This document shows, piece after piece, positions 12,339-24,070 of a stretch of DNA of 64,000 bases. The number at the start of each line of letters is the position of its first letter. Positions within the stretch are counted from its first letter, which is position 1. The notes under the pieces were generated by a model. The model saw only the letters and a program-made list of their open reading frames with translations, was not told the DNA's origin and did not search any database. Source of the DNA: Aldrovandia affinis (taxonomy: Eukaryota > Chordata > Actinopteri > Notacanthiformes > Halosauridae); contig JAINUG010000020.1 in assembly GCA_029706075.1 (NCBI GenBank), forward strand, positions 5,609,860 through 5,673,859. Direction: 5' to 3'. The translations under genes were made by a program, and so were the position numbers.

Positions 12339-14607
12339 AGTCCTTCCACCCATTCTTTTATCCCTTTTTCTCCCGCCCTGACTGTTCCCTCTTCTTTGAA
12401 AGCGAGAAAAGGCCAAGAGACATGCTTTGTTGGGTAAGCGTCGTCATGGTGACCCCAGCGATGCCTTAGAAATCCCTGGTGGGTGGGGACAGAAGGACGC
12501 TCCATTGTGGAGCAGTGGGACATGGGGGAGGGGTAGAGCGTCAAGTGCAAAAACAGCCACTTTGCAACCAACTGTCCCCCTCCTGTTCCCAGCCTTCGCT
12601 GGGGTCTTGGAATCTGCTGGCAATCACCGCCGGGCGTAACTAGTGTGTTCTTTGAAAATATTTATACTTACTATGCTAAATTGTTTACACTTAAATCACT
12701 GTTTTCTCTCAGCACATTTATTTAAAAAAATTATATGTACATTTAACATTTAATAATGTCGCAGCTGTGCTGCTAAACAATCGCAGTGTATTTGAACTGA
12801 TATTTTAAATATCAGTATAAAAATACTTCTGTTGATAAATACTGTAGGGGGCCATGGGGAGTTTACCAGAATAATTTATTTTAAAAACAAGGAAATGGTC
12901 TGATTTACTTTAGCAGTTTTTTTGACGTGACAGGCTGTGTTCTGGTCTTTGTTTGAGGTGAGCTCAAGCGGTGGTGCAGTCCCGTTCTTGACGAAAAACA
13001 GTCAAACGTTGTGCTCTTTTCTTTTTCCCTCAGAACAAAATTCCCCACACTGAGTATTGCAGTGGAGTAAGGCCTGTTTGATTTGTGACACATGGAGTAT
13101 TTGATTTCCTGCCCTCGCCTCGCTTCACAATGAGATGGTCTCTTTTGTCCAAAACGGCCTTGTTCTGCTTCGTCGCTCCAATGGTCGGGATGTGTGTGGA
13201 ATGACATCATCTCTGTTCTTTGAGGGGGGGGGTCGAAGCAGTGGGATTAGGCCGAGGGCATAGAAAGGTTAGGCCCAGCAGCGTTGGGGTACATTTATAG
13301 GTCCTCGTATAATTGCCTGGTGTTTGTAAACAGTGGGAGGATGGGAGCACCGTGCCTTGCCTGGATTTGTATGTCTTTGTCTGCATTTCCTCAAATCCTC
13401 AGTGTAATGGCCTCAATCTTCTGGACCGCTTCACAGCAGCGCAGACTGTAGCACGTGGAACCCCATTCTGTGTGTAAGCCACCGGCACGGTTCGGCTGTC
13501 ATTTCAGATGGTCTGGTTATGCTGTTGCCATGCTGCTGCGGTTTTGGCTTTTCCTTAACTGTAACCTTTTCCCCCTCAAATGCTCGATCAAAGGAAATTT
13601 CTGTCCCAAATTCAAATTTCCCCCCCAAAAATTGGGTGCTAAGCACCAGTGCAGCCTGCTTTCTGTTTGTGTGAAGGATTTAAATGCCAGGGGCAGGGGT
13701 CTGTTAATGTGAATGGCTTCCGGTTACTGAAACGCTATGGTCCTTAAAGACGTTTTAACACGCTCTTTCATGGCAGATATATATTTTTTGTTTCATCTTC
13801 AGTGTTTTGGCTCTGTTTCCTTATCCTCTTTTATATTAAACATCACATACCATATGGTGTTTATGAGCGAGAGGTTGGCATCATTTTTAGTGGTATTGGT
13901 ACTGAAGGGTATTTGTGCAGTATTAAGGGTACTGTACTGTTTTAACCATGGCACTCTGCATGTTCTACATTTCTAAAGTCTAGCGAGGGAGGAAGTGTAT
14001 CACAGCCAGAGAATGTGCACGAACGACCAGCTTCCACACACTGTCATAACTCTTGCTGCGCTTGTGTCCTCGCGGGTTAGTGGTCTTCTTGGATTCACTG
14101 TCAAGGTTCAGATGGTTCAGTGAGACTTCAGTCATTACGGTCCCTTTTTGTAAATTGACAAGAGCGTGCTGAATAGAGATGGAAAGCTCAGTTACCCCCT
14201 TTGTTGTTCTGTATTCATTTTCACACATCAAACAAGGATCAAATGCTCTACGGGAGAGGGGAAAAAGCGCTTAGAATTACACTTGTTGAGCTCAAATGGC
14301 GCAATAATAATCATAGCCCATAAATCTGCCACATGCATCCACGCGTAGACATGCACGCACACAGCACATTAATCAATATGTATTGAACTGTAGCTGCACA
14401 TCAACATATTGAACAGATTCATTGCAATAGACAACAAACAAGGACGTATTTTTCGAAAAGTGCAGTGGCTCTCTTCATAATTTTATAGCTAGCCAATAAG
14501 ATTGTAGCCAGCCCACCTCATGTGTTCAGTAGTAAGATGAGCGACAAAGCAAGGCGATCCTCCAGTCAGTGATCCTGCCTTCCTTCCACTGTATTATTCA
14601 TCAATTA

Positions 14608-14830
14608 CAGTACCCTCCAAAATTACTCACACCCTTTATAAAGGCCTAAAAAAGGCTGTATAAAATAAACAATACAGGTTATTAGCTATATTGTATGCTA
14701 TATTATATATATTGTATCACACAACAGGGCCCCCCAAAATAATTCATTTAAAAATAGACATCTTGAGCCAATTTGAACGATGAAAAACTTGAATGAACTA
14801 TTTTCACTTGGTTGAAAAGGAAAGCCACAG
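14608..14830 (+). mobile_element. Tc1/mariner-like end fragment
   Basis: Begins directly after a TA with CAGTACCCTCCAAAATTA, followed by a segment matching the inverted repeat of the intact-ended element at 32744 (CAGTGCCCTCCAGAATTA, then an AAAAAAGGCT block). No transposase and no matching right end, so this is a truncated old copy. The right boundary is approximate. Confidence 0.5.
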
Positions 14831-15792
14831 ATCACTTATCAGTCATTTTATGCTACCGAAACACACATTTTAATCATGCGTGTCTAAATATTGAAATTGC
14901 ACTCTTGTTAATTGTCTTTGCTCACGGAGAATTAAAGGTTTACAGCCTACTTCGCTTGCCACACAGAATATAGACTCTTCATTAAACAGGCTAATGGTGG
15001 TTATCTACACAACATCCATTCACAAAATGAGACTGTTGGGCCAGGCAGTTTAATTATCTTGTCTATTCTTACTGTTCTCGTGTCTGCAGTATCAGTTCAG
15101 GTTTTACATCATAAGATCAAGCAATGACCTCATTGTTTATGACATTTCTTAATTAGATGCCTCCTTTACTATTTTTTTACATTTATTTATTTATTTATTT
15201 ATTTATTTATTGAGAGGGTGCCAACTAGGACAGACCATTTCATCTCTTCCAACTGGTGTGCGCTGCTCTGGATGACTGCACCTTACTGGGGAGTATTTGA
15301 GCCTTGGGCAGCATTCACTGGAATTTCCCAAAGGAATAGCCCCACCGTCGTGTGGAATTTCACGCAGAACTTACATCTCCTTTAATATCGTCCCACTTAG
15401 AGAAGACTCGGTCGAAGACTGCTTGATTTGGTACTTATTTCCATCTGACACCTTGTAGTGCAGAATGTGGAAGTTAGTATAACGTGTGACTGTCCAAACT
15501 TTAGATCAGAGAGGCTCACGGCACTATTCCTGCATAGACTTGCTTTTCCACCAATTGTCTTACTGATAATAGTTTTGTGTAGCCTCTGGTCTACATTCTG
15601 TTGCCAGATGAAAAACTCCAGAAAAGAGCGCTACCGTGTGTGCTCAACACCGCTCAGTTGTGATATTACTGTATTTCTACACCAAATGACCGTGTCAATG
15701 ACCGTAGCTGTCTAATGTTACTTCAGTATTCCTCATTGCTTGTTCACGCACCAATACAAGTCAGGCACCAATGGATCATCAACAAGTTTTAA
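14831..15792 (+). other. celsr2: celsr2 intron 1, middle part
   Basis: No gene or clear transposon. An (ATTT)n microsatellite lies at 15181-15210. Confidence 0.5.
15181..15210. repeat. (ATTT)n microsatellite
   Basis: About 7.5 copies of ATTT. Confidence 0.9.
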
Positions 15793-17330
15793 CCTCTTAA
15801 CTGACACTGGTCTGCCGGCGGGCCGGCTACATCATATAACACGCCCTTCTTTAAATACCATGGTTAAACGTACGGAAAATACTCTAAGAAAATAGCTGCT
15901 CCTTACCTTCAGTGAAGTCTAGAAGGCCCGAAATATGACAGATCATTGGTAATGTGTGCACTGTAGCGGTCTGCCGATCGAAAGTAGTGAATCTGTTTGG
16001 TCACAACTGCAAGCCAAATCAAGAGAGTTTCAATGTTTACGTACAATCACCAACAACAGCAAAGATGTAATTCTCCTGCATCTACGAGATATGTGAGTAT
16101 GTTTCACGTACATATTTCATATCCTCGTGATGGTAAATCTTTGCTATAAAATAAGCCCACTCCCGTCATTCTCCGATAAGTATTGACCAAACAGCCCCTA
16201 TGAATGTCCAACCAGCGCCACCAGCAATATGATCATGTGTCATGATCCAGTGGCATGGTCAATATGCTGAAATTGGTCAAGGTTTCTAGTCAATGGGATA
16301 CCCTTTACAACATAGACGTAACGACTGGGGGGGACAGGGGGACATGTCCCCCCCCAATACTCAAAACAGTCATATCTGTCCCGCCCAGCATTTAATATGT
16401 GGTTACGCCCTTTCTTTACAACGATATAAGGTTTCCTTTGGTTTGCGTTTACAATCATGAATGAGCTTCTTGCGCATCGTGGTGCTATTGAAGACACGCA
16501 CAGTGGCGCACGCAATTGAAGAGAGTTCATACTCTAAGTTAAGTTTTAGTAACTTTATACTTTTCTCTTACTTTATTTGGATTTATTATTTGGTTTTACA
16601 ATGCCAAAAGGCCAGGATCCCGTTTATGTAGCTACTGGTCAGCTGGTAGGTGGAAGTGCCTGCTCTGCCACCAGAAGACACCTAAGTTCAGGTCCTGTGA
16701 TGTGCCCCTGTGCTTTGTAGCAACGACTGACTGCTTCAATGACTGCCACAACTGAAATAACCTATAGCTTTTGCTGTGTTGCCTGACTAAAGAAAACTAA
16801 CACACACTGTAAATAGTTTTACTATTTAGAGACATTACTTGATCCATAATGGTTTAGGTGATTAAAAACAGGTTTTATAGTATTCAAAACCTTTTAGTAT
16901 GTTTTCCAGTGTCACAGAAGTGAATAGAAATTATTGAGCCAATTTGGCCACCTTGGAAAGGTTTTGGTACACCATTTACTAAAAGCTAAAAGCCATCTAG
17001 TTCATGAGCCTTTGAGTTTAGAAGTCTACTGTTTTACACAGACTTAGTTGACATGTTGTACATGAAATGTGACTCCTTTTGCTTTTCTAACATGACTTTA
17101 CACAAGAAAACTGTACAACGCCTATTTGTTGTGTGTTTGATCTTTGGTACTTTAGGCTGTGTTGTGTCCACATGCTATACGATCACACCCTCAGAACCAC
17201 AAGGTACTTCCTTTCAAAAGATAAAACTAAAGTTGGTATGTGGGAATCATAGTTCTTGAGTTATGAATTGTTATGTTTAGGTATGTCTAAATAAGCGGGA
17301 ATTGAAAAATAGGGGGAGGCGGTTAAGGGG
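15793..17330 (+). mobile_element. PiggyBac-superfamily transposon remnant
   Basis: Bounded by TTAA on both sides (15789-15792 and 17331-17334), the PiggyBac target. The termini read CCTCTTAACTG (left) and CCCCTTAACCG (right, reverse complement), matching at 9 of 11 positions. Inside, 16645-16755 encodes a cysteine-rich module with the spacing of the PiggyBac transposase C-terminal zinc-binding domain. The DDD catalytic region is not recognisable, so it is an internally deleted, inactive copy. A G-run/C-run inverted repeat sits at about 16325-16357. Confidence 0.65.
16645..16755 (+). pseudogene. PiggyBac transposase C-terminal cysteine-rich domain remnant
   Basis: The frame reads GRWKCLLCHQKTPKFRSC, then DVPLCFVATTDCFNDCHN and a TGA. 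Paired C-X2-C, C-X4-LC and a DCF...CH end match the zinc-binding tail of PiggyBac transposases, where the motif helps bind transposon ends. About 36 codons remain; upstream in the same frame nothing resembles the catalytic core. An ATG at 16601 is in another frame. Confidence 0.6.
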
Positions 17331-19089
17331 TTAAACAATTTTACAATAGATAGTTGAGGAATATTGTGTGTTTTTATTGATGTTCCCGTCCCATACGTTT
17401 TTCCTTGGATTCTTTGAATTTGGTGAATTTTACATTCATCAATAAAATGATTACTGATGCACAAATTAAAATAATCCTGGCCAAAGTGTAGTTCTGTGAT
17501 AAGTATAACATAAAATCTAAAGAGACACTTCAAAGGTCCTGTGAATGTAATCATTTCAAATGTAAGCTTTTTGAATCCTGCCCGCAAAATCCCCTCTGCA
17601 CAGAGATTCTGTACCCAGTTTCCTTCAGGATGTTTTGTTGCAAGGAGTTTGCGGCCTGGTGGGATTCGGGTGGGGGCAGTTTAATCGGGGGGGAGACGTG
17701 TTTGGTTGATTTTCTTTGGTAAAGAGCGGTCAGGGGTGCGGGGTGCGGGGTGCGGGGTGCGGGGTGTTGGGGGCAGGCCAGAGCAGTGTCTGTGCCTGTG
17801 TGCCATTGCCTGACCATTCCCCTGTTGCCCTACTTTGTGCCTGGTGTAGCGAGCAGTTAGGGGTTAATAGTGTGTGCCCCTCTTGATTCCCCCCTGCCTT
17901 TAGCTTCTAAAGCTCTTTCCTCATCACTCTCCTTGAGCTCCATTGCAGTTGCCACCATCTGTCCATGTTAGTGTCTGTCCACCGACGACGCAGACTTCCT
18001 CACCTCTTTCTGGGACATTAATTACTGTTGGGGGGCCCCCTCTTGCTGACTGCCGATTGGCTGGGGAGGTGGATTATGCCCGCCCCCTGCTGAGCGCACT
18101 CTGTTTGTGTCAGTGTTCATGGAAGGGAACTTTAATTTGGTTCCCATGACATCCTGGAACTTCACAATAAAGGGGGCAGCATTAATAGATATCTCTTTGT
18201 CTGGAATCTGTACTGTAAAGTGTCTATATATACAGTATACATATGTACACAAAGTCTCTCTTGCCCTCTCTTTCTCATTCTGTACTGCTCTCTCTGTCCC
18301 AAATTAGCAAGCTAAAGACATGAGAAATTAAATAACTTATGCTTGGACTTTACACTCTGCCATGACTGCCACGTCCTTAAAAAAAAATGTTTTCTTTACG
18401 TCCGCTTGTTTGTGATTTTGGGCAAGTTGTGACCACGTCCAACATACAGGTTTGTTCTCTGGGTGCAGGCAGGCGTGCGTCTTTGTAAAGTGGGACAATG
18501 CCCATGTGCCTGAAACAATGTCATCACTTAGTTCCAACTGGTTCACCAAGCTTTTCGGTCAACATAATATTGCTGTGCCTTTGTGTTTTTTTATGAAACA
18601 GTTTATGTTGATTATTCAGGGTTTTTAAATCCTTTCAAGGTGACCCCCTTAAGCAAAGCTCTTCCTTTACAAAGAGAACACAGGGCTGGACAGCTACAGT
18701 AACAACAGTAATACATCAGCCAGGACATGGCAGGTAAGCGTAGATGGAATAATTTATGTATTTAATTATCACAGAGTCCCAGGGTCAGTGCTGTCGAATT
18801 AACTGGATTGAACTATCTCTCTTCCTGTTGTTGCCAAACATCTCTGTGTTTGAAGGTCATGTCACTTGCTTGCTCTGCTCATATTAAGAGACATCTGTTT
18901 TGATTACGCCATGTATTTACTTAATGTACTCAACATTTATTTTATTTCAATGTAATTTTTATTAAATTGGTTATTGGTATACCTCACAGCTCAAATAAGG
19001 GACCCATCCATAATAAGCATGCAAAGAGCATTCAGAACAAACCGCCCAGAAATAAAGTTGTCCAACCCTGGAAACAGTAATTTTGTATA
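17331..19089 (+). other. celsr2: celsr2 intron 1 between the PiggyBac and Tc1-like elements
   Basis: Contains a (GGGGTGC)n run at 17733-17774 and otherwise ordinary intronic sequence; no gene seen. Confidence 0.5.
17733..17774. repeat. GGGGTGC tandem repeat, G-quadruplex-capable
   Basis: Five 7-bp GGGGTGC units followed by a GGGGG run, giving at least six runs of four or more G on the + strand. Confidence 0.8.
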
Positions 19090-20000
19090 CACCACCGGTC
19101 AAAAGTTTTAGAACACCCCCATTTTCCAGTTTTTACTGAAATTTAAGCAGTTTAAGTCCAGTGAATGACCTGAAATGGTAGAAAGGTAAGCGGTAAACTG
19201 CCAGAGGTAAAAATAAAAAGTTTAGGTTACCAAAAACAAAAAAACAATGTAAATTGTTTGGCAGTGAGTAGTTTCCTACACCACCAAAAGGCACTTGGAA
19301 ACTGGAGGAAACTCTGACAGGAAGAGGTCTGGCAGACCCAAAGCCACAACAAAAAGAAGACAAGTTTCTGAGAGTCAACAGCTTGCATGATAGGCAGCTC
19401 ACAGGACAACAGCTTCAAGCACAGCTTAACACTGGTCGAAGTAAGGAAGTCTCAGTTTCAACTGTGAAGGAAAGACTTCAAGCTGCGGGTTTGACAGGTC
19501 CAGTGGCAGTAAGAAAGCCATTGCTAAGATGGCAAAATAAGAAAAAGAGGCTTGCCTGGGCCATGAAGCACCGCCAGTGGACTACTGAAGACTGGAAGAA
19601 GGTCTTATGGACCAATGAATCAAAATTTGAAATCTTGAGATTTTGAAAGGTTTTTGTAGGCCGTCAAGTAGGCGAAAGGATGGTTCCTCAGTGTGTGACA
19701 CCAACTATGAAACATGGAGAAGGAATCGTGATGGTCTGGGGCTCTTTTGCTGGATCCAGAGTCGGCGACTTGCAGAGAGAGACTGTTAACCCACGTTAAC
19801 TCATTACTTGTTCCCTGAAAAGAGCCTTTTTTTATAACTCTGACATTGACATTATTTTTCAGTTTATGGTAACCTAAACTTTTTTTTTAAAACCTCTGGT
19901 AGTTTACCGCTTATCTTTGTACTATTTCAGGTTATTCACTGCTTAAATTTCAGTAAAAACAGGAAAAATGGGGGTGTTGTAAAACCTTTGACCGGGAGTG
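19090..20000 (+). mobile_element. Tc1/mariner-like transposon, defective (family A, copy 1)
   Basis: TA-flanked (19088-19089 and 20001-20002). Left end CACCACCGGTCAAAAGTTTT and right end form inverted repeats of about 60 bp, with shared inner blocks (CTGAAATTTAAGCAG, GGTAAACTGCCAGAGGT). It carries a transposase fragment (19383-19646). At 911 bp it is shorter than an intact Tc1 element (about 1.3-1.6 kb), because the C-terminal half is missing. Confidence 0.8.
19383..19646 (+). pseudogene. Tc1-like transposase fragment
   Basis: An 87-codon frame with the helix-turn-helix linker region (VSVSTVKERLQAAGL) and the stretch KKRLAWAMKH..WTTEDWKKVLWTNESKFE, which in Tc1 transposases includes the first catalytic aspartate region; here the usual D of 'W.DES' is N (WTNES). 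After a stop the similarity continues briefly (PQCVTPTMKHGEG..MVWGSFAG), then the rest is deleted. It is not a functional gene. Confidence 0.8.
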
Positions 20001-20002
20001 TA

Positions 20003-21802
20003 GATGATACTTCTCAGCAGGTAGCAGGCACTAGTAGACATGCTGTTTTAAAGATTGTCACAAAAACAGGAAGGGTACACAAAAAAACAGATACTCCGCA
20101 CTGTAATTCATGCTTGATAGCTGCTATTTCCTAAATATATGACTGGTGGTACATTGATATTTGTGAAGTAACATACTTAATTATTCATTGTGCTTGTACT
20201 TTGGTGAAGCCCATGCACCTGTAGTGAGAAATAACTTATGCAATGGGGAATGTTTTAGTTTGTTAGGTACTTAGGCCATGGCCATTTATGTGCATTTGAT
20301 GTTTGAAAGGATCTTTGGTAATGCATCTTTGTAAAGAATGTATATTAAGCTATTATACTTAAGAGAAATGCTGGGTTCTCTGTACCAGGTAGGCTGTATG
20401 AATGAAGTTTTGTGTGAACAAGCTAAATGGTGTAGGCTGAGTACCCTTTCCTTCCTGGATTTAATAACTGTTCCAGAGGTCCTGAAATGGCCTGCTGTCC
20501 AGCTACAATTAGAATGCACGTTTAAAGGTGTGGTTGAAGTGCTGGCGTTTTGATGGCAGTTAATTTGAACTGCCTTTTAATAAACAGTAATAGACCTAAT
20601 ACGTCATGTTCTGTGACAGTGTATGTTGGTGGCAATAAGCTGGCGTTGTGTAGTGGTGTGTCAGTTTGGGCGCAGGGGTCCTGCTGGAGGGGGGTGATTC
20701 TGTCCTTGGTTACTGCACACCTGATCCTGATCAGCTGTGACTTGGCTGGCATTTCCTGGGCCTCACTGCTTAAAAGATGGAATACGCACTATTCATTAAA
20801 CACAAATTAGTCCTTCGAGTTCTCCCCTCTGATTCTTTCTCTCTTACCCTCTCTGTCCCTCTTGCGTACTCTCATTCTTTTTCTCTCTTCCTCTCCTACT
20901 GTCTTTCTCAAAATTGTTACTATTTTCTTTGCTTTTTGGTTATCTACCTGGGCAATAAATAGCCACACTTCCAATTGAGACCTTTAAATAGTCCTGTTTA
21001 TTTAGTCCTGCTACCTTAGTGTTTGCCGCAATTGAATATCCAAAGATAAGTGCCTGCACTCTTATAATTCTACAAAGGAGATAAGCATATATTATCACAA
21101 TTGCCTGTTTGTTAGAACTGGTGGCTTGTCAGAGATCTGAGAAGCATTCCACTTTCAAGATCTAAGATATATACTTAAGTATTAGCCTATATGTTGCATT
21201 TTGTGGAACAGATCTTGTGATGATGGCGAGTGGCAAAATCCCTTTTTCTGTTACATTTAAAGGGACAAGGACATCTCTCAGATTATCTGGATTGTTCATT
21301 TCAGTCAAGGCTCTGATCAGAAACATGAAGCCTGTGCTTCTGATCCAATCAGATGTCATGCCCTCTTCTATATTGTATCTTTTTTTCCCCTTCTCTCATA
21401 TTTTCCCCCTCCATTTGGAATCTCTAATGGTACCTCGAGACATTACTGTATCATATATCTGTGCTGTATCTGATTTGATCTAAACAGACCTTTTGGTATT
21501 ATTAATTTGACCACCGTGGATTCCTACGCTTTGTGCTTGTGTTGGTCACATGATGGTTCTAAACATGTCTTGAGTCTTCAGGATGTGGCTGATGAGCTGA
21601 TCGTACACCGCGGTTAGATGCTCCGGTTGGAAGGCACTGGCGTGCAGACATGGGACAGGGAGCGTAACAGTTTGCCGCGACATCCCTGCCTTTCCCAAAG
21701 GGGGCCTGATCCCTCACATCGCTGGTAAATGTGTCCCCTGTCCGTTGCACTGCGCTCATTACAGCAGAATGCTGCTCTAATGCACTGCCAGGCATAGAGA
21801 GC
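20003..21802 (+). other. celsr2: celsr2 intron 1 between Tc1-like and hAT-like elements
   Basis: No gene. A (CT)-rich patch at 20820-20910 and ordinary AT-rich sequence. Confidence 0.5.
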
Positions 21803-21810
21803 GCTTAACC

Positions 21811-22130
21811 CAGGGGTCGGCAACCCGCGGCTCCGGAGCCGCATGCGGCTCTTTCATCCTTATGCTGCGGCTCCGCGTGGCTTGGGAAAATAAATTATAA
21901 GTATCCAATTGAAGTGTATTTTATTTGTAGTTCTAAATTTCTCGCGCACGAAAATCCGAGGCGCAATAATTTTCGCGTAGCACCCCGTCGACAGAAAATG
22001 GGGCGCCGTTTACGTGGCTCGCACCGGGTGCTGGCAACCCACGCTACGCCACTGGCGGCTCCCAGTGTTTTCTTTTCCGTGGAAACCGGGTCCAAATGGC
22101 TCTTTGAGTGTTAAAGGTTGCCGACCCCTG
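21811..22130. mobile_element. hAT-superfamily MITE with perfect 8-bp target duplication
   Basis: Perfect 15-bp inverted ends, CAGGGGTCGGCAACC at 21811-21825 and its complement at 22116-22130. An exact 8-bp direct repeat GCTTAACC flanks it at 21803-21810 and 22131-22138, the length made by hAT transposases. At 320 bp it has no transposase. Confidence 0.9.
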
Positions 22131-22225
22131 GCTTAACCGCTTGCTGGCGCCGGGGATGAGCAGAGTGAATTCTTGAGGGCCGAGGGGTGCTTCAAACAGT
22201 GGGCCGGCAAAGCAGTGTTGCGATG

Positions 22226-22435
22226 CAGCCCTGTCTCATCACCCAGTCTCAGCCCTGTCACTTTGCGTGGTCTCAGCCCTGTCGCATTTCCCAGTCTAAG
22301 CCCTGTCGCATATTCCAGTCTAAGCCCTGTCGCATTTCCCGATCTCGGCCCTGTCGCATTTCCCGGTCTCGGCCCTGACGCTTTTCGTGGTCTTGGCCCT
22401 GTCACATTACCCAGTCTCAGCCCTGTCACTCTTGG
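22226..22435. repeat. 24-bp minisatellite, about 8.75 units
   Basis: Eight 24-bp units starting CAGCCCTGTC (22226, 22250, 22274, 22298, 22322, 22346, 22370, 22394) and a final partial unit. Because 24 is a multiple of 3, the array is open in several frames on both strands and gives 8-residue repeat peptides such as SPVAFPSL; these are by-products of the repeat, not evidence of a gene. Confidence 0.9.
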
Positions 22436-22715
22436 TATTTCACAACTTGTCTCACACTACTCCATACACTCTCAGTCTGGGGTGAGCTTTCATAATCCTA
22501 GTCATTTGGCGATGACTGTGTCTAACAGTAAGTCAGACCTGGGTAATCACACAGCTTAGGGGTTGTGATAAAGCAGTGTTGTAATTGGCTAATGTGAATC
22601 TGGATTTCATTGACAAATTCATTGTGTTTGAACTACTGACCAGTAATGTATGTTGAATTTGAGGCATATCAGGTATTGCGTGTGCGTGTGCATGCACGTA
22701 TGTGTGTATATGTAT

Positions 22716-23073
22716 TGTGACATCATGATAGGCGTGGTGGTTGAGTGCCGATATGTCCCTATCCAATGGCTGCAGTTGGGATTACAACTACAAAATGGCA
22801 GCCACCTGAAGAACTACATTCCCCAGAGCCTGTGTGTGGGATGGTGCAGCCGAAAGTAACTAAGAACAGTGATTGCCTCATGGAAGGCTTATATATAGCC
22901 TCACTACAGGCAGCGACAAAAGGGAGAAAGCTGTGGGAGGAGGTTTGTGTTCGTGGCCTCTCATGGAGAAATTAGATACTTTTCTTCTTGAAAACCTTGT
23001 CCTGCTATACTTCTTTACATCTTTGCACTACCCATGCCTGACAGTCTAGAGAACAACCTCTCATGCTGACACA
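22716..23073 (+). repeat. 5' LTR of the Gypsy-type element
   Basis: Aligns along its length with the right LTR (shared blocks ACTACAAAATGGC, AACAGTGATTGCCTCATGGA, CATGCTG) but is about 114 bp shorter. A block after the GGAGAA motif, which in the right LTR runs from the TCAGTTGGCGG sequence to about 27345, is missing here. A TATATATA motif within may be the promoter. Confidence 0.85.
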
Positions 23074-23373
23074 TATGGTGGAATATGTAGGCAACTGTGT
23101 GGGTTAAGTGCTGATGTCCAAAGAAGGAGAAGAAGACTTGACTAGCCATTTTTTCAATCTATCCACAAGTGACCGCCCAGAAGGAATGGAGCCTTGATGA
23201 AGCTGCTCGTCGAGAGCAACCGCGCCCAACGTGAAACCAATATGGCTCTATTGGAGGAGCAAAGGAAGGCCAATGTTTTGAAGGCCCGGGAACTAAAGTT
23301 ACGACAATAGGAAGCCACCAGTGGAGTCATAGCAGGCCCCAAACCAGTCCATACCAGTGATTTCATTCCAAAG

Positions 23374-23781
23374 ATGGGGGTGACAGATGATGTTGAAGCT
23401 TTTCTTCATGCATTTGAATTCACTGCAACCAGGGAGAAGTGGCTCAAAGACCAATGGGTAGGGCTTTTAGCCCCTTTTCTGTCTGGGGAGTCCCAGAAAG
23501 CCTTCCAGGATTTGGACCCAGCTCTAGCCAATAACTATGATCACTTGCATCAGGAGATCTTGAGTAGGAATGAGCTCACTAAATTTGGCTTGGCACAGCG
23601 CTTCCATACCTGGGCATTTAAAAATGACCAAACCCCTCGGGCACAAATGCATGAACTGATTTGCGTCACCAGGAAGTGGCTTCAGTCCGAAACAAACAAC
23701 TCTGCCGCTGTGGTTGAAACCATTGTGGTGGATTGCTATCTTCGAGCCTTGCCTTATGAAGCGAAACGGATCATCAGCTAA
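23374..23781 (+). pseudogene. gag remnant (SCAN-like capsid region) of the Gypsy-type element
   Basis: A 135-codon open stretch rich in aromatic and charged residues (FLHAFEFTATREKW, AFQDLDPA) with the look of the SCAN-like capsid domain of vertebrate Gypsy elements. The upstream coding-like part (from about 23130) and the part downstream to 24060 are broken by stops. The zinc-knuckle region is not intact. Capsid protein would package element RNA; this copy cannot. Confidence 0.65.
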
Positions 23782-24070
23782 CATCCCATGTCCACAGCCA
23801 CTGAATTAGTAGAGGCGGTGGAACAGTATCAGGCCACCGTAGACATGCTCCGCACTTCCTGAAAATAACAGATCAGTTCTTCCTCAGTGCGGGCAGGAGT
23901 TTCCTTTCCAAAGGACCCCAAAACACCCAACAAGCCTGCCAAACAGACAGTCTGCCAAAGATGCACAGCGACCATCCGGCGCAGCAAAGAGGGCTCAGCA
24001 ACATCGATGTGTTACCGGGTGTGGTGAGCTGGGACACTTCTCGTGGTAGTGTGGGAAGCCCGATGAGCCG

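Larger units (their letters stand above)
7485..14607 (+). other. celsr2: celsr2 intron 1, proximal part
   Basis: Donor GTAAGG at 7485. Content: an in-frame TGA at 7532-7534 and AATAAA at 7563-7568; AT-rich sequence to about 8650; G-rich tracts near 8747-8765 and 9029-9060; a (GA)-rich patch at 9172-9200; a less repetitive block about 9300-9600 that could be a conserved element; a (TG)n run at 9876-9921; a pyrimidine-rich tract at 12283-12338; otherwise unremarkable. The longest open frames (141 and 142 codons at 9678 and 10811) show no recognisable protein features. Confidence 0.6.

Noticed and set aside
22133-22559. Repeat proteins on both strands (SPVAFPSL-type)
   Set aside because: Produced by the 24-bp minisatellite; no flanking gene structure.
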